Of a stretch of 51,790 nucleotides of DNA, positions 10,301-16,817 are shown in pieces; within the stretch, counting starts at the first letter, position 1, and each line of letters begins with the position of its first letter. The position numbers and the translations under genes were made by a program. The stretch is from an uncultured Lewinella sp. (GTDB lineage: Bacteria; Bacteroidota; Bacteroidia; Chitinophagales; Saprospiraceae). Where the stretch lies: assembly GCA_913057785.1 (NCBI GenBank), contig CAJXPD010000038.1, positions 1-51,790 on the forward strand, read 5' to 3'. The notes beneath the pieces were generated by a model. That model was not told the DNA's origin and did no database searches. It saw only the letters and a program-made list of their open reading frames with translations.

Positions 10301-10649
10301 CGGCAGGGTAGTAACTCAGGCGCTTGGGCATTCCACCTTCCGCAGAGACAACGTATACTGAAGTGCCTCCAGCGCGATTGGAACTAAAGGCGATCCATTT
10401 TCCATCAGGAGAAAAAGATGGATTGGATTCCACTGCAGGTGTACTGGTTAGTCTAGTAGCTGTGCCACCAGTTATGTCACTAATCCAGATATCACTAGCA
10501 TAGGTGAAGGCAATCTTATTTTGACTAATGGTAGGTTGTCGGAGTAATCGAGTGCCTTGTGAAAATCCGATTAAGGGTAGGCACAATAGAGTTAGGCAGA
10601 GACCCAGAAAAGCATTGGGCACTCTGAAACAAGTCAGGGCTTGATTCAT
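7341..10649 (-). CDS. Tricorn-type S41 protease with beta-propellers and PDZ domain
   Basis: This 1102-residue protein is of usual tricorn length. After a signal peptide (residues about 10-30) come WD40/PD40 propeller repeats with motifs such as ESNPSFSPDGKWIAFSS, SPIWSPKGDQVAWFSD and NPSWSPDGKYISFVDD. A Lys/Pro/Glu-rich insert lies at about 546-590, then the helical and PDZ-like regions and an S41 core. Catalytic positions look intact: the His of SVGHSFVFGG (about 763), the Ser of ELAGSGGDFFPW (about 986) and the Glu of AENEGVWPDIEV (about 1045). Archaeal tricorn degrades proteasome peptides in the cytosol; the signal peptide here points to a periplasmic role. It is a single gene flanked by hairpins on both sides. 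Confidence 0.93.
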   Translation of the reverse strand: MNQALTCFRVPNAFLGLCLTLLCLPLIGFSQGTRLLRQPTISQNKIAFTYASDIWISDITGGTATRLTSTPAVESNPSFSPDGKWIAFSSNRAGGTSVYVVSAEGGMPKRLSYYPAAAAVRGWTPDGKHIIYASRRESAPGNFNRLWKVSPEGGPSEMLPVPWANDGSYKADGNHIAIDRMRRWDVEWRAYRGGQNTPLIILNLNDLSEEKIPNEQRTTDIQPVWMGDMIYFLSDRDWVSNVWSYDTKSKELKQVTRFKGSDIKSLTGKDGLLAFERDGYLHTLRPGQGRSKQLSITVVGDYPWAATRWEDVTGRIRSVSLSPTGKRALVEARGEIFTIPAKDGAARNLTKSSGAADRSPIWSPKGDQVAWFSDKSGKYTLLLASQDGMGDAKSIDLGESKMVWNPSWSPDGKYISFVDDDVRIRVLEVENGNLQTIDVGGINIERGSVSPQWSPDSKWLTYAKTASNNFRRVMVWSVESSETKVMTDPMADAFAPSWDRGGKHLYFLASTDVALGSGWANTSAMGASPEYGAYVIVLREGDDSPFAPKSDEEPVKKEKEGDKKEKPTEDKKAEPKKPTPKKKPGAAVDTVKIDWNNLARRTLALPIPVNNYRFTMMGPKGSVFIGERVENTPGITLKKFDLKSAKLNTFVGGVRNLATSADGKKMIVRTLRGLKIVDTAKPPGKGGTTIRPRLRMKLDRMAEWAQIFNEAWRYERDFFYDPNMHGRDWNKVKERYAPLIPFVRHRDDLRYILDQVNGELSVGHSFVFGGDLPAVDTSRVGLLGADLVAENGRWRIKRIYTTESWNPRLKAPLDRPKMKVEEGHYLVGIEGAPLTANDNPYEFLDGMAGRQIILHINSSPSMEGAWKETVEPIRSENALRQRAWVEDNRRKVEELSGGRLAYVWVPNTSFPGYVSFNRYFFAQQDKEGAVIDERYNGGGLLDDYMVDLMTRKLRAAITNEVPNGAPMRLPAGILGPKVLLINELAGSGGDFFPWVFRQQNAGPLIGARTWGGLVKSSVHYSMVDGSALTAPDNAVFDPINNKWVAENEGVWPDIEVYQDAKSWSEGRDVQLEKAVEEALSRLPKSPSDKITPPSYPKPAKKK

Positions 10650-10746
10650 AGGTTAATGAGTGTATTCAAAGTAGTCGGACATTATCAGGCAACCCTATCC
10701 CTTTGGGATGAGTTTGTTTAATACTGGCCGAGTACTTAACTTCATA

Positions 10747-10786
10747 AAGATGTTTGGCTACTGCTAGCAGGGTAGCCAAACATCTT
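10747..10786. promoter_or_regulatory. 15-bp perfect inverted repeat in the divergent promoter region
   Basis: Arms at 10747-10761 (AAGATGTTTGGCTAC) and 10772-10786 are exact reverse complements around a 10-base loop. The element is 31 bases upstream of the lipoprotein ATG at 10817 and about 100 bases upstream of the divergent tricorn gene. A terminator is not expected between two divergent starts, so this may be a 5'-leader hairpin, an attenuator or a large operator. No T-run follows on the plus strand. Confidence 0.5.
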
Positions 10787-10816
10787 CACTCTTCATCCGA
10801 TTGAAAAAGCAAACAC

Positions 10817-11359
10817 ATGACTCCTTCCAAACTCCTTAGCTATCTCATTATTATACTTGTAATTTCTACAGCCTTACTCTCTAGCTGTAAGCAACCTTCC
10901 TCTGCCCAATTGGGTTGGCAGTTGGTCTATCGCAATGGACCTAACGGAGAAACTCTAGCTGGCGATAAGGCAGAACTACTGGAAGCCGTCCGCAATGGCT
11001 ACCCCATCCGCATGGGTTGGGGCATTAGAAGAGCTAGTGACACGACCAAGTCCGTCGAGCATGTAGCAGATGCCATCTTCATGACGATTGCCAATGGCAC
11101 GGAAGTATTTGCCCAAAGCGTACAGATTATTGGTCAGGCTCCGGACCTCAATAGTCCTGATCTTAAAATGCGTTTTCGCGAAGAAAACCAATGGGTAAGA
11201 ATGGCTGGTACAAATGGCTATTCCACTAGCCTCATGACGAACTTCATACAGGATACCCTGGTCAATTACGGACAAGACCGTAAGGCGGGAACGAGCTGGT
11301 ATGTGGATTACGGTATTCTTCCACCGCCATCTAACAAGGCTCAATCCCTTTGGGATTAA
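10817..11359 (+). CDS. Small lipoprotein of unknown function
   Basis: This 180-residue protein has a lipoprotein signal: hydrophobic residues about 8-22, then the lipobox LLSSC with Cys24. The mature part begins with GWQLVYRNGPNGET, followed by KAELLEAVRNGYPIRMGWG. I do not recognise a characterised family. The pattern of short strands and few charged clusters fits a small beta-rich envelope protein. Its stop codon overlaps that of the convergent TlpA-like gene by 4 bases (both inside the palindrome TTAA). It may be expressed through the hairpin at 10747-10786. Confidence 0.8.
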   Translation: MTPSKLLSYLIIILVISTALLSSCKQPSSAQLGWQLVYRNGPNGETLAGDKAELLEAVRNGYPIRMGWGIRRASDTTKSVEHVADAIFMTIANGTEVFAQSVQIIGQAPDLNSPDLKMRFREENQWVRMAGTNGYSTSLMTNFIQDTLVNYGQDRKAGTSWYVDYGILPPPSNKAQSLWD

Positions 11360-13092
11360 TACCTCAATAAGCGATCAATCAGTGGCTGAATCTGCTTATG
11401 TCGATCCGCTGATCCGCCAGTCAAAGTACTACGAACATTGCCTCGCTTATCCAAGATCACGTGCGTGGGATAACCCTGTACTTTATAAGCATCAGCTTGC
11501 GCAAAAGCCTCTGGGATAATCTGATAATCAAATGGGAATTCTGCCAAGAATTTCTTGAGTTCTTCTTTACCGTCCAGTGCGAAGGCGATGAAGATGACTT
11601 CTTCTTTATCATAGTGCTTCAGCATATCATTAAGCCCAGGGATCTCAATCCGGCAAGGTGCACAGCCAATGAACCAGAAGTTGAGGACAACTACTTTCCC
11701 CTTTAGCTCTTCCAGGGAATAGGTATTCCCATTAAGATCAGTTACGCTAAAGGGGGCAGCTGCTTCTACCTTTTCTTCATAGAATAGTCGGCGTAATAAG
11801 GCATCAGCATAGGTCTCAAAATCCGTTTCTCCTTCTTTTAAATGCTTTTTAAAAAGTGCTTTAGCTTGCGCTTTGGCCTCTTGATCTCCTTGATCCGAGG
11901 CAGTTAGGTAAGCTTCAATAGCTGCCTCGGGCTGCTCTAGGGAAGTCAAAAGCGCTCCTTTTTGCTTAAAGTGATCGGCTCCTAATCTTGTGGTATTCTC
12001 CTCAATTACCTGGATGATTTCCCAGGCAGCTTTGGGGTTATCATTGTTCTTGTAAACACTCATCATCTGCATCAAGTAATAGGGAATATCTACTGACCAA
12101 GAATGATAGAATTTCATCATCAAAAAAGGATCGACGAGCTTGCTACTTGCGGTGGCCAATAGCTCATTGATTTCTTCTTTTTCTCCACTAGCTCTTGCTA
12201 AATGATAGTAGAGCAAGGGGTCACTGGGGTCCTGCTTAACCCAATAACTTGCGGCCGCACCTAAAGCTTCTTTATTAATTACTTCCTTGTCCTCATAAAA
12301 CATTCTCATCTGAGCTTTAGCGATGGAGCTTTTCGGATGTTCTTGGATAAAAGCTCGGACTTGCGGTAGCAGAATGGTATCCGGAGCTGATTGCGAAAAG
12401 CACTGATATTGAAACCAAGAATAGGCATCCTCTATCAGGGCAGATTGTGGAAATTTCTCCATCAAATCCGCAATAGCTTGTCGGGCTTCTTTCCAATTCC
12501 CCAGCTGAGAATTGGCTGCTGCTTTAGCAAAATAATAAGCGGCATTTTGAATTTCTTGCCCATCCAATTCGGCTAGTTCTCGTTGGATGATCTGCGCGGC
12601 AGAGTCTTTAGCCGTATAACCTAACAGTTGCCAACGCGTTTGGTATACGGTAAAATTATCCGGATAATTTTCTAGTTCCTTCTCATACGAATCAGGATTC
12701 TGCATCAATTGCAGCAGGTAGGCATTCCGGTACAACTGTCCTTTGGCATCACGGGTTTGAACAGCCAAATTGGCGGCACGATCAAAGGTGTTGCCTGACT
12801 GGAATTGCATAGCATAGGCAGCAAATCCTTCTTTTACTTCTAATTCTGCTGCAAATTGACCGGCCACTTCCTTCATCTTCACTAAATCGTTTCGCTGATC
12901 ATTATCCTCCTTTATCGCTGTCCAACGCAGGTATACCTCATCCCCCAATTTGAATTGGCTAGTACTGTCCGGTTGGTAATAAACGGTAATGTTGGTACCC
13001 CAGGTGGGTTCGCTATTGGATACGCTGACTTTTTGGGCGCAGGCAAGCGTCCAAAGCCCAGCCATGCACAGAGAGAGAATTGTCTTTTTCAT
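11356..13092 (-). CDS. TlpA-like thioredoxin-fold protein with N-terminal helical repeat region
   Basis: This 578-residue protein has a signal peptide (about 1-19, ending WTLACAQ). An N-terminal beta domain and a long helical, tetratricopeptide-like middle (about 140-420) precede a C-terminal redoxin domain (about 440-578). The redox motif FWFIGCAPC places the active cysteines at 477 and 480, and GYPTHVI supplies the cis-proline loop. Such Bacteroidota proteins reduce or isomerise disulfides at the periplasmic face. A clear promoter box lies just upstream (13124-13131). It ends tail-to-tail with the small lipoprotein gene. Confidence 0.9.
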   Translation of the reverse strand: MKKTILSLCMAGLWTLACAQKVSVSNSEPTWGTNITVYYQPDSTSQFKLGDEVYLRWTAIKEDNDQRNDLVKMKEVAGQFAAELEVKEGFAAYAMQFQSGNTFDRAANLAVQTRDAKGQLYRNAYLLQLMQNPDSYEKELENYPDNFTVYQTRWQLLGYTAKDSAAQIIQRELAELDGQEIQNAAYYFAKAAANSQLGNWKEARQAIADLMEKFPQSALIEDAYSWFQYQCFSQSAPDTILLPQVRAFIQEHPKSSIAKAQMRMFYEDKEVINKEALGAAASYWVKQDPSDPLLYYHLARASGEKEEINELLATASSKLVDPFLMMKFYHSWSVDIPYYLMQMMSVYKNNDNPKAAWEIIQVIEENTTRLGADHFKQKGALLTSLEQPEAAIEAYLTASDQGDQEAKAQAKALFKKHLKEGETDFETYADALLRRLFYEEKVEAAAPFSVTDLNGNTYSLEELKGKVVVLNFWFIGCAPCRIEIPGLNDMLKHYDKEEVIFIAFALDGKEELKKFLAEFPFDYQIIPEAFAQADAYKVQGYPTHVILDKRGNVRSTLTGGSADRHKQIQPLIDRLLRY

Positions 13093-13123
13093 ACTTTAGA
13101 AAGGCTTTTACACAGTAGATGCC

Positions 13124-13151
13124 CAAAGCTAGAAAAAAGTTTTAGCTGCAA
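13124..13151 (-). promoter_or_regulatory. Bacteroidota-type promoter for the TlpA-like gene
   Basis: On the minus strand, TAGCTTTG (13131 down to 13124) matches the -7 consensus TAnnTTTG, with a TTG (13151-13149) 17 bases upstream as the -33 element. The start codon at 13092 is about 31 bases downstream, giving a short leader. Confidence 0.6.
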
Positions 13152-13165
13152 GTGCGCCTTAAGTC

Positions 13166-14098
13166 CTAGGCTTTCATCTTTTGTAAGATGTTTTCTAAAT
13201 GATTTCGAATCAAGGAAAAGTGTCCTTCATTCGCTAGTAGGTGTAGCTGCGCGTCGGGTAGTTTGGCCTGATAGTAGTAGCCTCGGTAAGGTGGGCTCAT
13301 CTTATCTTTATCTCCATACCAAAGTTCAATAGGCTTCTCGATCTCTGCGAGCTCTATGCCCCAGTCTGACACATACAACTTCCACTCTTGCACCACTCCA
13401 TCTAACCCCTGTCGATAGCTTTCTAAGCTACCCTCAATAAAACTCCAGGCCTGCTCTGGTTGTGCCTTGAGCAGGTTGCGGTCTGGTTTAGGTAAGTATT
13501 TCTGTAATTGGCGCACACGCTTTTCGGGTTTATCCCGTAGCGTCTCATAATCTTTCTGGATAAACTTCCTCAACTGTTTATCCTTTTCCCAGCTCGCAAA
13601 CCAGTGGACTAGCTTAACAGGGAACCACATCCCCTTTTTTGTACCCTTATAATCATACGGCGCAGCCCCAGCTACAATTCCGACTCGTAATAAACGATCG
13701 GGAATCTGTTGGGCACAGGCCAAGACGTGCGGTGCACCACCAGATAAGCCAAATACAGAAAACTGCTGAACATGAAGTGCATCGGCCAACTGACTTACAT
13801 CATCTGCCCAATCTACTAGAGAGCGATTGGGGTGTGGGCTGGATTTACCAATACCCGGGCGATCTGGGGCGATGATCTTGATCCCGAGCTGTGCTGCAGT
13901 TTCGTGCATGAAGGAAGCAGAAAGCCGGCTCTCTTGTCCACCGTGAAAATAGAACATCGGTGTACCCATTGAATCTCCGTAAATGGCGTAGCTCAGCTGT
14001 CGTCCGTCATTTAATTCTACAAAAAGGTCTTTCTTCTTTGCTAGTAATGGTTGGAGAAAACCCGTTGTGAAAGCAAAGAGCATCAGAAATCTGATCAT
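13166..14098 (-). CDS. Secreted alpha/beta hydrolase
   Basis: This 310-residue protein has a signal peptide (about 1-20, ending LQPLLAKKK) and an alpha/beta-hydrolase fold. The oxyanion region is FYFHGGQESR, the nucleophile elbow is FGLSGGA with Ser119, and the likely catalytic His293 is in NEGHFSLI. An acid residue is probably one of the aspartates in WYGDKDKM. A lid-like helical insert rich in Lys/Arg lies at about 140-220. The substrate cannot be read from sequence. It has its own 167-base upstream region, which holds the terminator of the preceding SRPBCC gene. Confidence 0.87.
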   Translation of the reverse strand: MIRFLMLFAFTTGFLQPLLAKKKDLFVELNDGRQLSYAIYGDSMGTPMFYFHGGQESRLSASFMHETAAQLGIKIIAPDRPGIGKSSPHPNRSLVDWADDVSQLADALHVQQFSVFGLSGGAPHVLACAQQIPDRLLRVGIVAGAAPYDYKGTKKGMWFPVKLVHWFASWEKDKQLRKFIQKDYETLRDKPEKRVRQLQKYLPKPDRNLLKAQPEQAWSFIEGSLESYRQGLDGVVQEWKLYVSDWGIELAEIEKPIELWYGDKDKMSPPYRGYYYQAKLPDAQLHLLANEGHFSLIRNHLENILQKMKA

Positions 14099-14208
14099 GA
14101 GGTGTTACATTTTGAAACATTGAAAAGAAGGATCACTTACAATTTCTCCTCTTCTCAGTACTAAATCGTTCCAAAGTGTAGGGCCGAACGTACAGGAAGT
14201 CCCAAAAA

Positions 14209-14240
14209 TGAGGAGCACATAGCTTACCATGTGCTCCTCA
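14209..14240 (-). terminator. Intrinsic terminator of the SRPBCC gene
   Basis: Arms at 14209-14220 (TGAGGAGCACAT) and 14229-14240 form a perfect 12-bp stem with an 8-base loop. Read on the minus strand it is followed by five Ts. It lies 25 bases after the stop codon of the SRPBCC gene, the textbook position. Confidence 0.85.
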
Positions 14241-14265
14241 AAAAGGCTGTATTCAGTATTTATCC

Positions 14266-14775
14266 TTAATTGGAAGCTCCTTGTATTGTCTCCGCTTCCT
14301 GTTTCAAATCTGCAGCAAAGTCCTCAAAGGCTTCATCGAAAGGAGGAATATACTTGGCGTACAATGGAAACATCATGCCGCCCATTTTCTCATCCATCGT
14401 AAAGCGAAGTTTACCTCCTTCTGCTGAGTCTAAGAGAAAAACGCGTTTACCTTTCCCATCTCCCCAAACCATTCGCTTTTCTGGCACAAATTCTTTCACC
14501 TTGATCTTAAAGGTACGCTTCTCATCTAAGGTAGATTTTAGTCTAATCTTTTCTCCCAAGCGGATATTTCCTTCCAGTGAAGTAATCGTAGAGTTCCAGC
14601 GCGGGAAGTCCTCGGCATTGGTCAATAATGCCCAGACGATTGCCGCATCCGCCTCTATCAAAATGCTGACCTTTGTTTGTCGGCTAAAAGTCTTCTTAAT
14701 AGTACTGGCCTTGCCATCTTGAGCCATTGAGGAAATTGTAGTCATAATCATCAAAGTCGTTAATAAATAATGCAT
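14266..14775 (-). CDS. Secreted SRPBCC/START-like ligand-binding protein
   Basis: This 169-residue protein has a short signal peptide (about 1-18, ending SSMAQ), then a polyketide-cyclase/SRPBCC fold. The segments VSILIEADAAIVWALL and EDFPRWNSTITSLEG are the family's typical N-terminal strand and helix, and a C-terminal helix starts near FDEAFEDFAADL. Family members bind hydrophobic ligands in a deep cavity. An antisense frame of similar length has no family features. It has its own terminator and about 96 bases of upstream space after the AEP-like gene ends. Confidence 0.85.
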   Translation of the reverse strand: MHYLLTTLMIMTTISSMAQDGKASTIKKTFSRQTKVSILIEADAAIVWALLTNAEDFPRWNSTITSLEGNIRLGEKIRLKSTLDEKRTFKIKVKEFVPEKRMVWGDGKGKRVFLLDSAEGGKLRFTMDEKMGGMMFPLYAKYIPPFDEAFEDFAADLKQEAETIQGASN

Positions 14776-14871
14776 TGGAAATACGTTTTTATGACTTTGA
14801 CGTACGGCAAAAAAGAAACGATAGGATTATGTAGATTTTTCTCAAAAAAATTATCTAAAAAACGCTTGCGA

Positions 14872-15540
14872 CTAAAAGTCCATAAATCGAGGCATGAATC
14901 CGCCTTGCGTACAACCAGGAACTGGCAGCAATTGATCACCGCTTTGATCTACCCCCAAAGCCATCATGTTTTGATAGAAGGTCTTTTTGAATGAAGGATC
15001 GATCTCATCGAGTTTCACCAGCACATGGTATCCGCCTCTAGTCTGAACAATGCGTAGACACGACCGATTGATCACACCATCTAGTTGATTGAGATCGAAA
15101 TCCTTGTCGTCGATATCAAAATCCAGATAAACTTTGTGTCCAACCGACTTTTGGATCGTACTCATTACCTCTTGCTGCGGGTTAAAATTCTTATTCTTCC
15201 GCTTGAGTAATTCCGTCAGTTGGATAATGCTATCGAATGAAGCCTTTTCTAAGCTTCTCGGGTTGGGATTGATGTAGAGCACCAGAGATTCAGGCGGTGC
15301 AGGTTCTCCTTTTATTTTGTAGGCGCCCATCTTAACTTCCAACTGTTCGATCTTATTGAACAATCGCTTCTTGTCAGAAAGGAAACGACGTAGCTGAGAT
15401 TTATCACTGGATCTCATAGAAGGGAGATACTTCTTTCGGGCAAACAAGCAACAATAGAATTTCTCTCCTTCTTGGAGATTTGGCAGCCAATCAATAAAGT
15501 CTCGTAGGAGCTGCGCGTCTTTAATGATTTCGTAGGTCAT
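14872..15540 (-). CDS. Protein with archaeo-eukaryotic-primase (PrimPol)-like motifs
   Basis: This 222-residue cytoplasmic protein has no signal peptide. The second half carries the three elements expected of an AEP/primase-polymerase core. They are an acidic strand YLDFDID (Asp140, Asp142, Asp144), a TRGGYHVLV segment with His172, and Asp198/Asp202 followed by LPVPGCTQGG, resembling the PGT/PGC loop near the third motif of PrimPols. The N-terminal half (EKFYCCLFARKKY, LYINPNPRSLEKA) is a conserved-looking helical domain I cannot assign. No helicase or zinc domain is fused. It follows the ACT gene by 32 bases. The call rests on motif reading only, so it could also be a diverged non-catalytic relative. 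Confidence 0.6.
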   Translation of the reverse strand: MTYEIIKDAQLLRDFIDWLPNLQEGEKFYCCLFARKKYLPSMRSSDKSQLRRFLSDKKRLFNKIEQLEVKMGAYKIKGEPAPPESLVLYINPNPRSLEKASFDSIIQLTELLKRKNKNFNPQQEVMSTIQKSVGHKVYLDFDIDDKDFDLNQLDGVINRSCLRIVQTRGGYHVLVKLDEIDPSFKKTFYQNMMALGVDQSGDQLLPVPGCTQGGFMPRFMDF

Positions 15541-15572
15541 TTGGTTATGGGTTATCGGTATTTTGATTCAAC

Positions 15573-15971
15573 TCAGTGGTTGGCTGACAGGCGTTGTAGC
15601 GCATTCAGCGCATCTTCAGCCTGACTAAGCGGTACAAATAAATGATCATGATAAAAAGCGGCAACCACATTACAACTTATCCCTTCCTGGGCCAGCGCAT
15701 TAGAAAAGGCTGCTGTTAGTCCAACCGCCTCCAAGGCAGAATGAACGCTCAGGGTGATCCATCCCATTGTCCCTTCGTAATCCCATCCCTTTTGATCTGC
15801 CTCTGACTGCTCTACTACCAGTGTCATCCCCTCCTCCTCTCGAAAGCTGGCTAGGATTTGTACACCCTTAGGAAGCTCATTTGATGGTAGACTGCAGAAA
15901 ACATAGGCCCCTGGATGCAGCTTGGGTTCCATCTCTCGAATCAATGTATCTATGTTTGTCTCTCCTGCCAT
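15573..15971 (-). CDS. ACT-domain protein (COG3602/DUF2241-like)
   Basis: I chose the ATG at 15971, giving 132 residues beginning MAGETNIDTLIREMEPKLHPG, because the longer frame would overlap the upstream gene by 68 bases without adding conserved sequence. The segments YVFCSLPS, TLVVEQSEAD, WITLSVHSALEAVGLTAAF and AFYHDHLFVP fit the two ACT-like modules of this family, which probably sense an amino acid or other small ligand. It starts 10 bases after the SpsF-like gene and precedes the AEP-like gene, so all three are likely one transcript. Confidence 0.85.
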   Translation of the reverse strand: MAGETNIDTLIREMEPKLHPGAYVFCSLPSNELPKGVQILASFREEEGMTLVVEQSEADQKGWDYEGTMGWITLSVHSALEAVGLTAAFSNALAQEGISCNVVAAFYHDHLFVPLSQAEDALNALQRLSANH

Positions 15972-15981
15972 CTCGACTATC

Positions 15982-16725
15982 TTAATGAATGTTCTTATGG
16001 TACTTCCATGTCTTTCCTTCCAACTCGTATTCCTTTCGAATGGTTTCAATGACTTCCTGAAAGCGTTTCAAATCACAGCTATAGTAATTCTCTCCCAGTT
16101 TTTCCATGACTTGTCGGGCCAAGACCAGATCATCAGTTGTGTCCAAGGCAATCTGCAAGCCACTTAGCATCGGATAAAGGGTATTAGTATGATGGTATTG
16201 GCGCCCCTCCTCAGGATGATCATAGAGGTAGAGGGTCACATGCTCTACATAGCGGGGATTGGCTTGAATCTTGGCTTGCAAGGCTTCGTAGAATTTCATA
16301 TTCACAATCTCTACACTCATTCCGAAGGGGAAACTTCGTCCCTTAACATTTGAAATGAAATCATAGTCTCCTGCTTTGCAAATCTCGATCATATCCAAAT
16401 AAGTAGGTAAGTCCAAGAACAAGGCATCCCCATTTATCCGGATGGCATAATCACAATTCAAGGATTGCGCAGCAGCTAGAAAACGCTCAGAAACATTATC
16501 CAAACTCCCTCGAAAACAGTTAAACCCATGGCGTTGACAGTAGTCTTCGATGATGTCATCCGAAGGGTCTGTAGAAGTGGCAACTAAAAGTGTCTCCCGA
16601 TCGATCTGTCGGGCAAATTTCTCATGCAGGTACGCTAATGTCGTATTCCCCTGGATATCTATGAGAATCTTGCCAGGGAGGCGAGAGGAGCTATATCTGC
16701 ATAGGATAATGGTTCCTATTTTCAT
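15982..16725 (-). CDS. SpsF-like cytidylyltransferase-family protein
   Basis: The chosen start at 16725 gives 247 residues beginning MKIGTIILCRYSSSRLPGK. This matches the nucleotide-binding N-terminus of CMP-KDO/CMP-nonulosonate synthetase relatives (SpsF family); the 20 extra upstream residues of the longest frame are not conserved. Other landmarks are LLVATSTDPSDDIIEDYC, the IRINGDALFLD metal-site region, and FPFGMSVEIVN. Members activate sugars for surface glycans. It heads the operon with the ACT and AEP-like genes. It is divergent, with 92 bases between, from a symporter of a type often linked to acidic sugars. Confidence 0.87.
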   Translation of the reverse strand: MKIGTIILCRYSSSRLPGKILIDIQGNTTLAYLHEKFARQIDRETLLVATSTDPSDDIIEDYCQRHGFNCFRGSLDNVSERFLAAAQSLNCDYAIRINGDALFLDLPTYLDMIEICKAGDYDFISNVKGRSFPFGMSVEIVNMKFYEALQAKIQANPRYVEHVTLYLYDHPEEGRQYHHTNTLYPMLSGLQIALDTTDDLVLARQVMEKLGENYYSCDLKRFQEVIETIRKEYELEGKTWKYHKNIH

Positions 16726-16817
16726 CTTCACATCTTTAATTGTAGGAGGGCTTTCGTTTTGGATTATCTTTACCCAATCCAACAAGGAAACTCTCGATAT
16801 TTGGAGGAAACAATGAC

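Noticed and set aside
14270..14722. Plus-strand frame opposite the SRPBCC gene
   Set aside because: Its composition is Ser/Lys-rich and featureless; the minus frame has a signal peptide, family motifs and a terminator.
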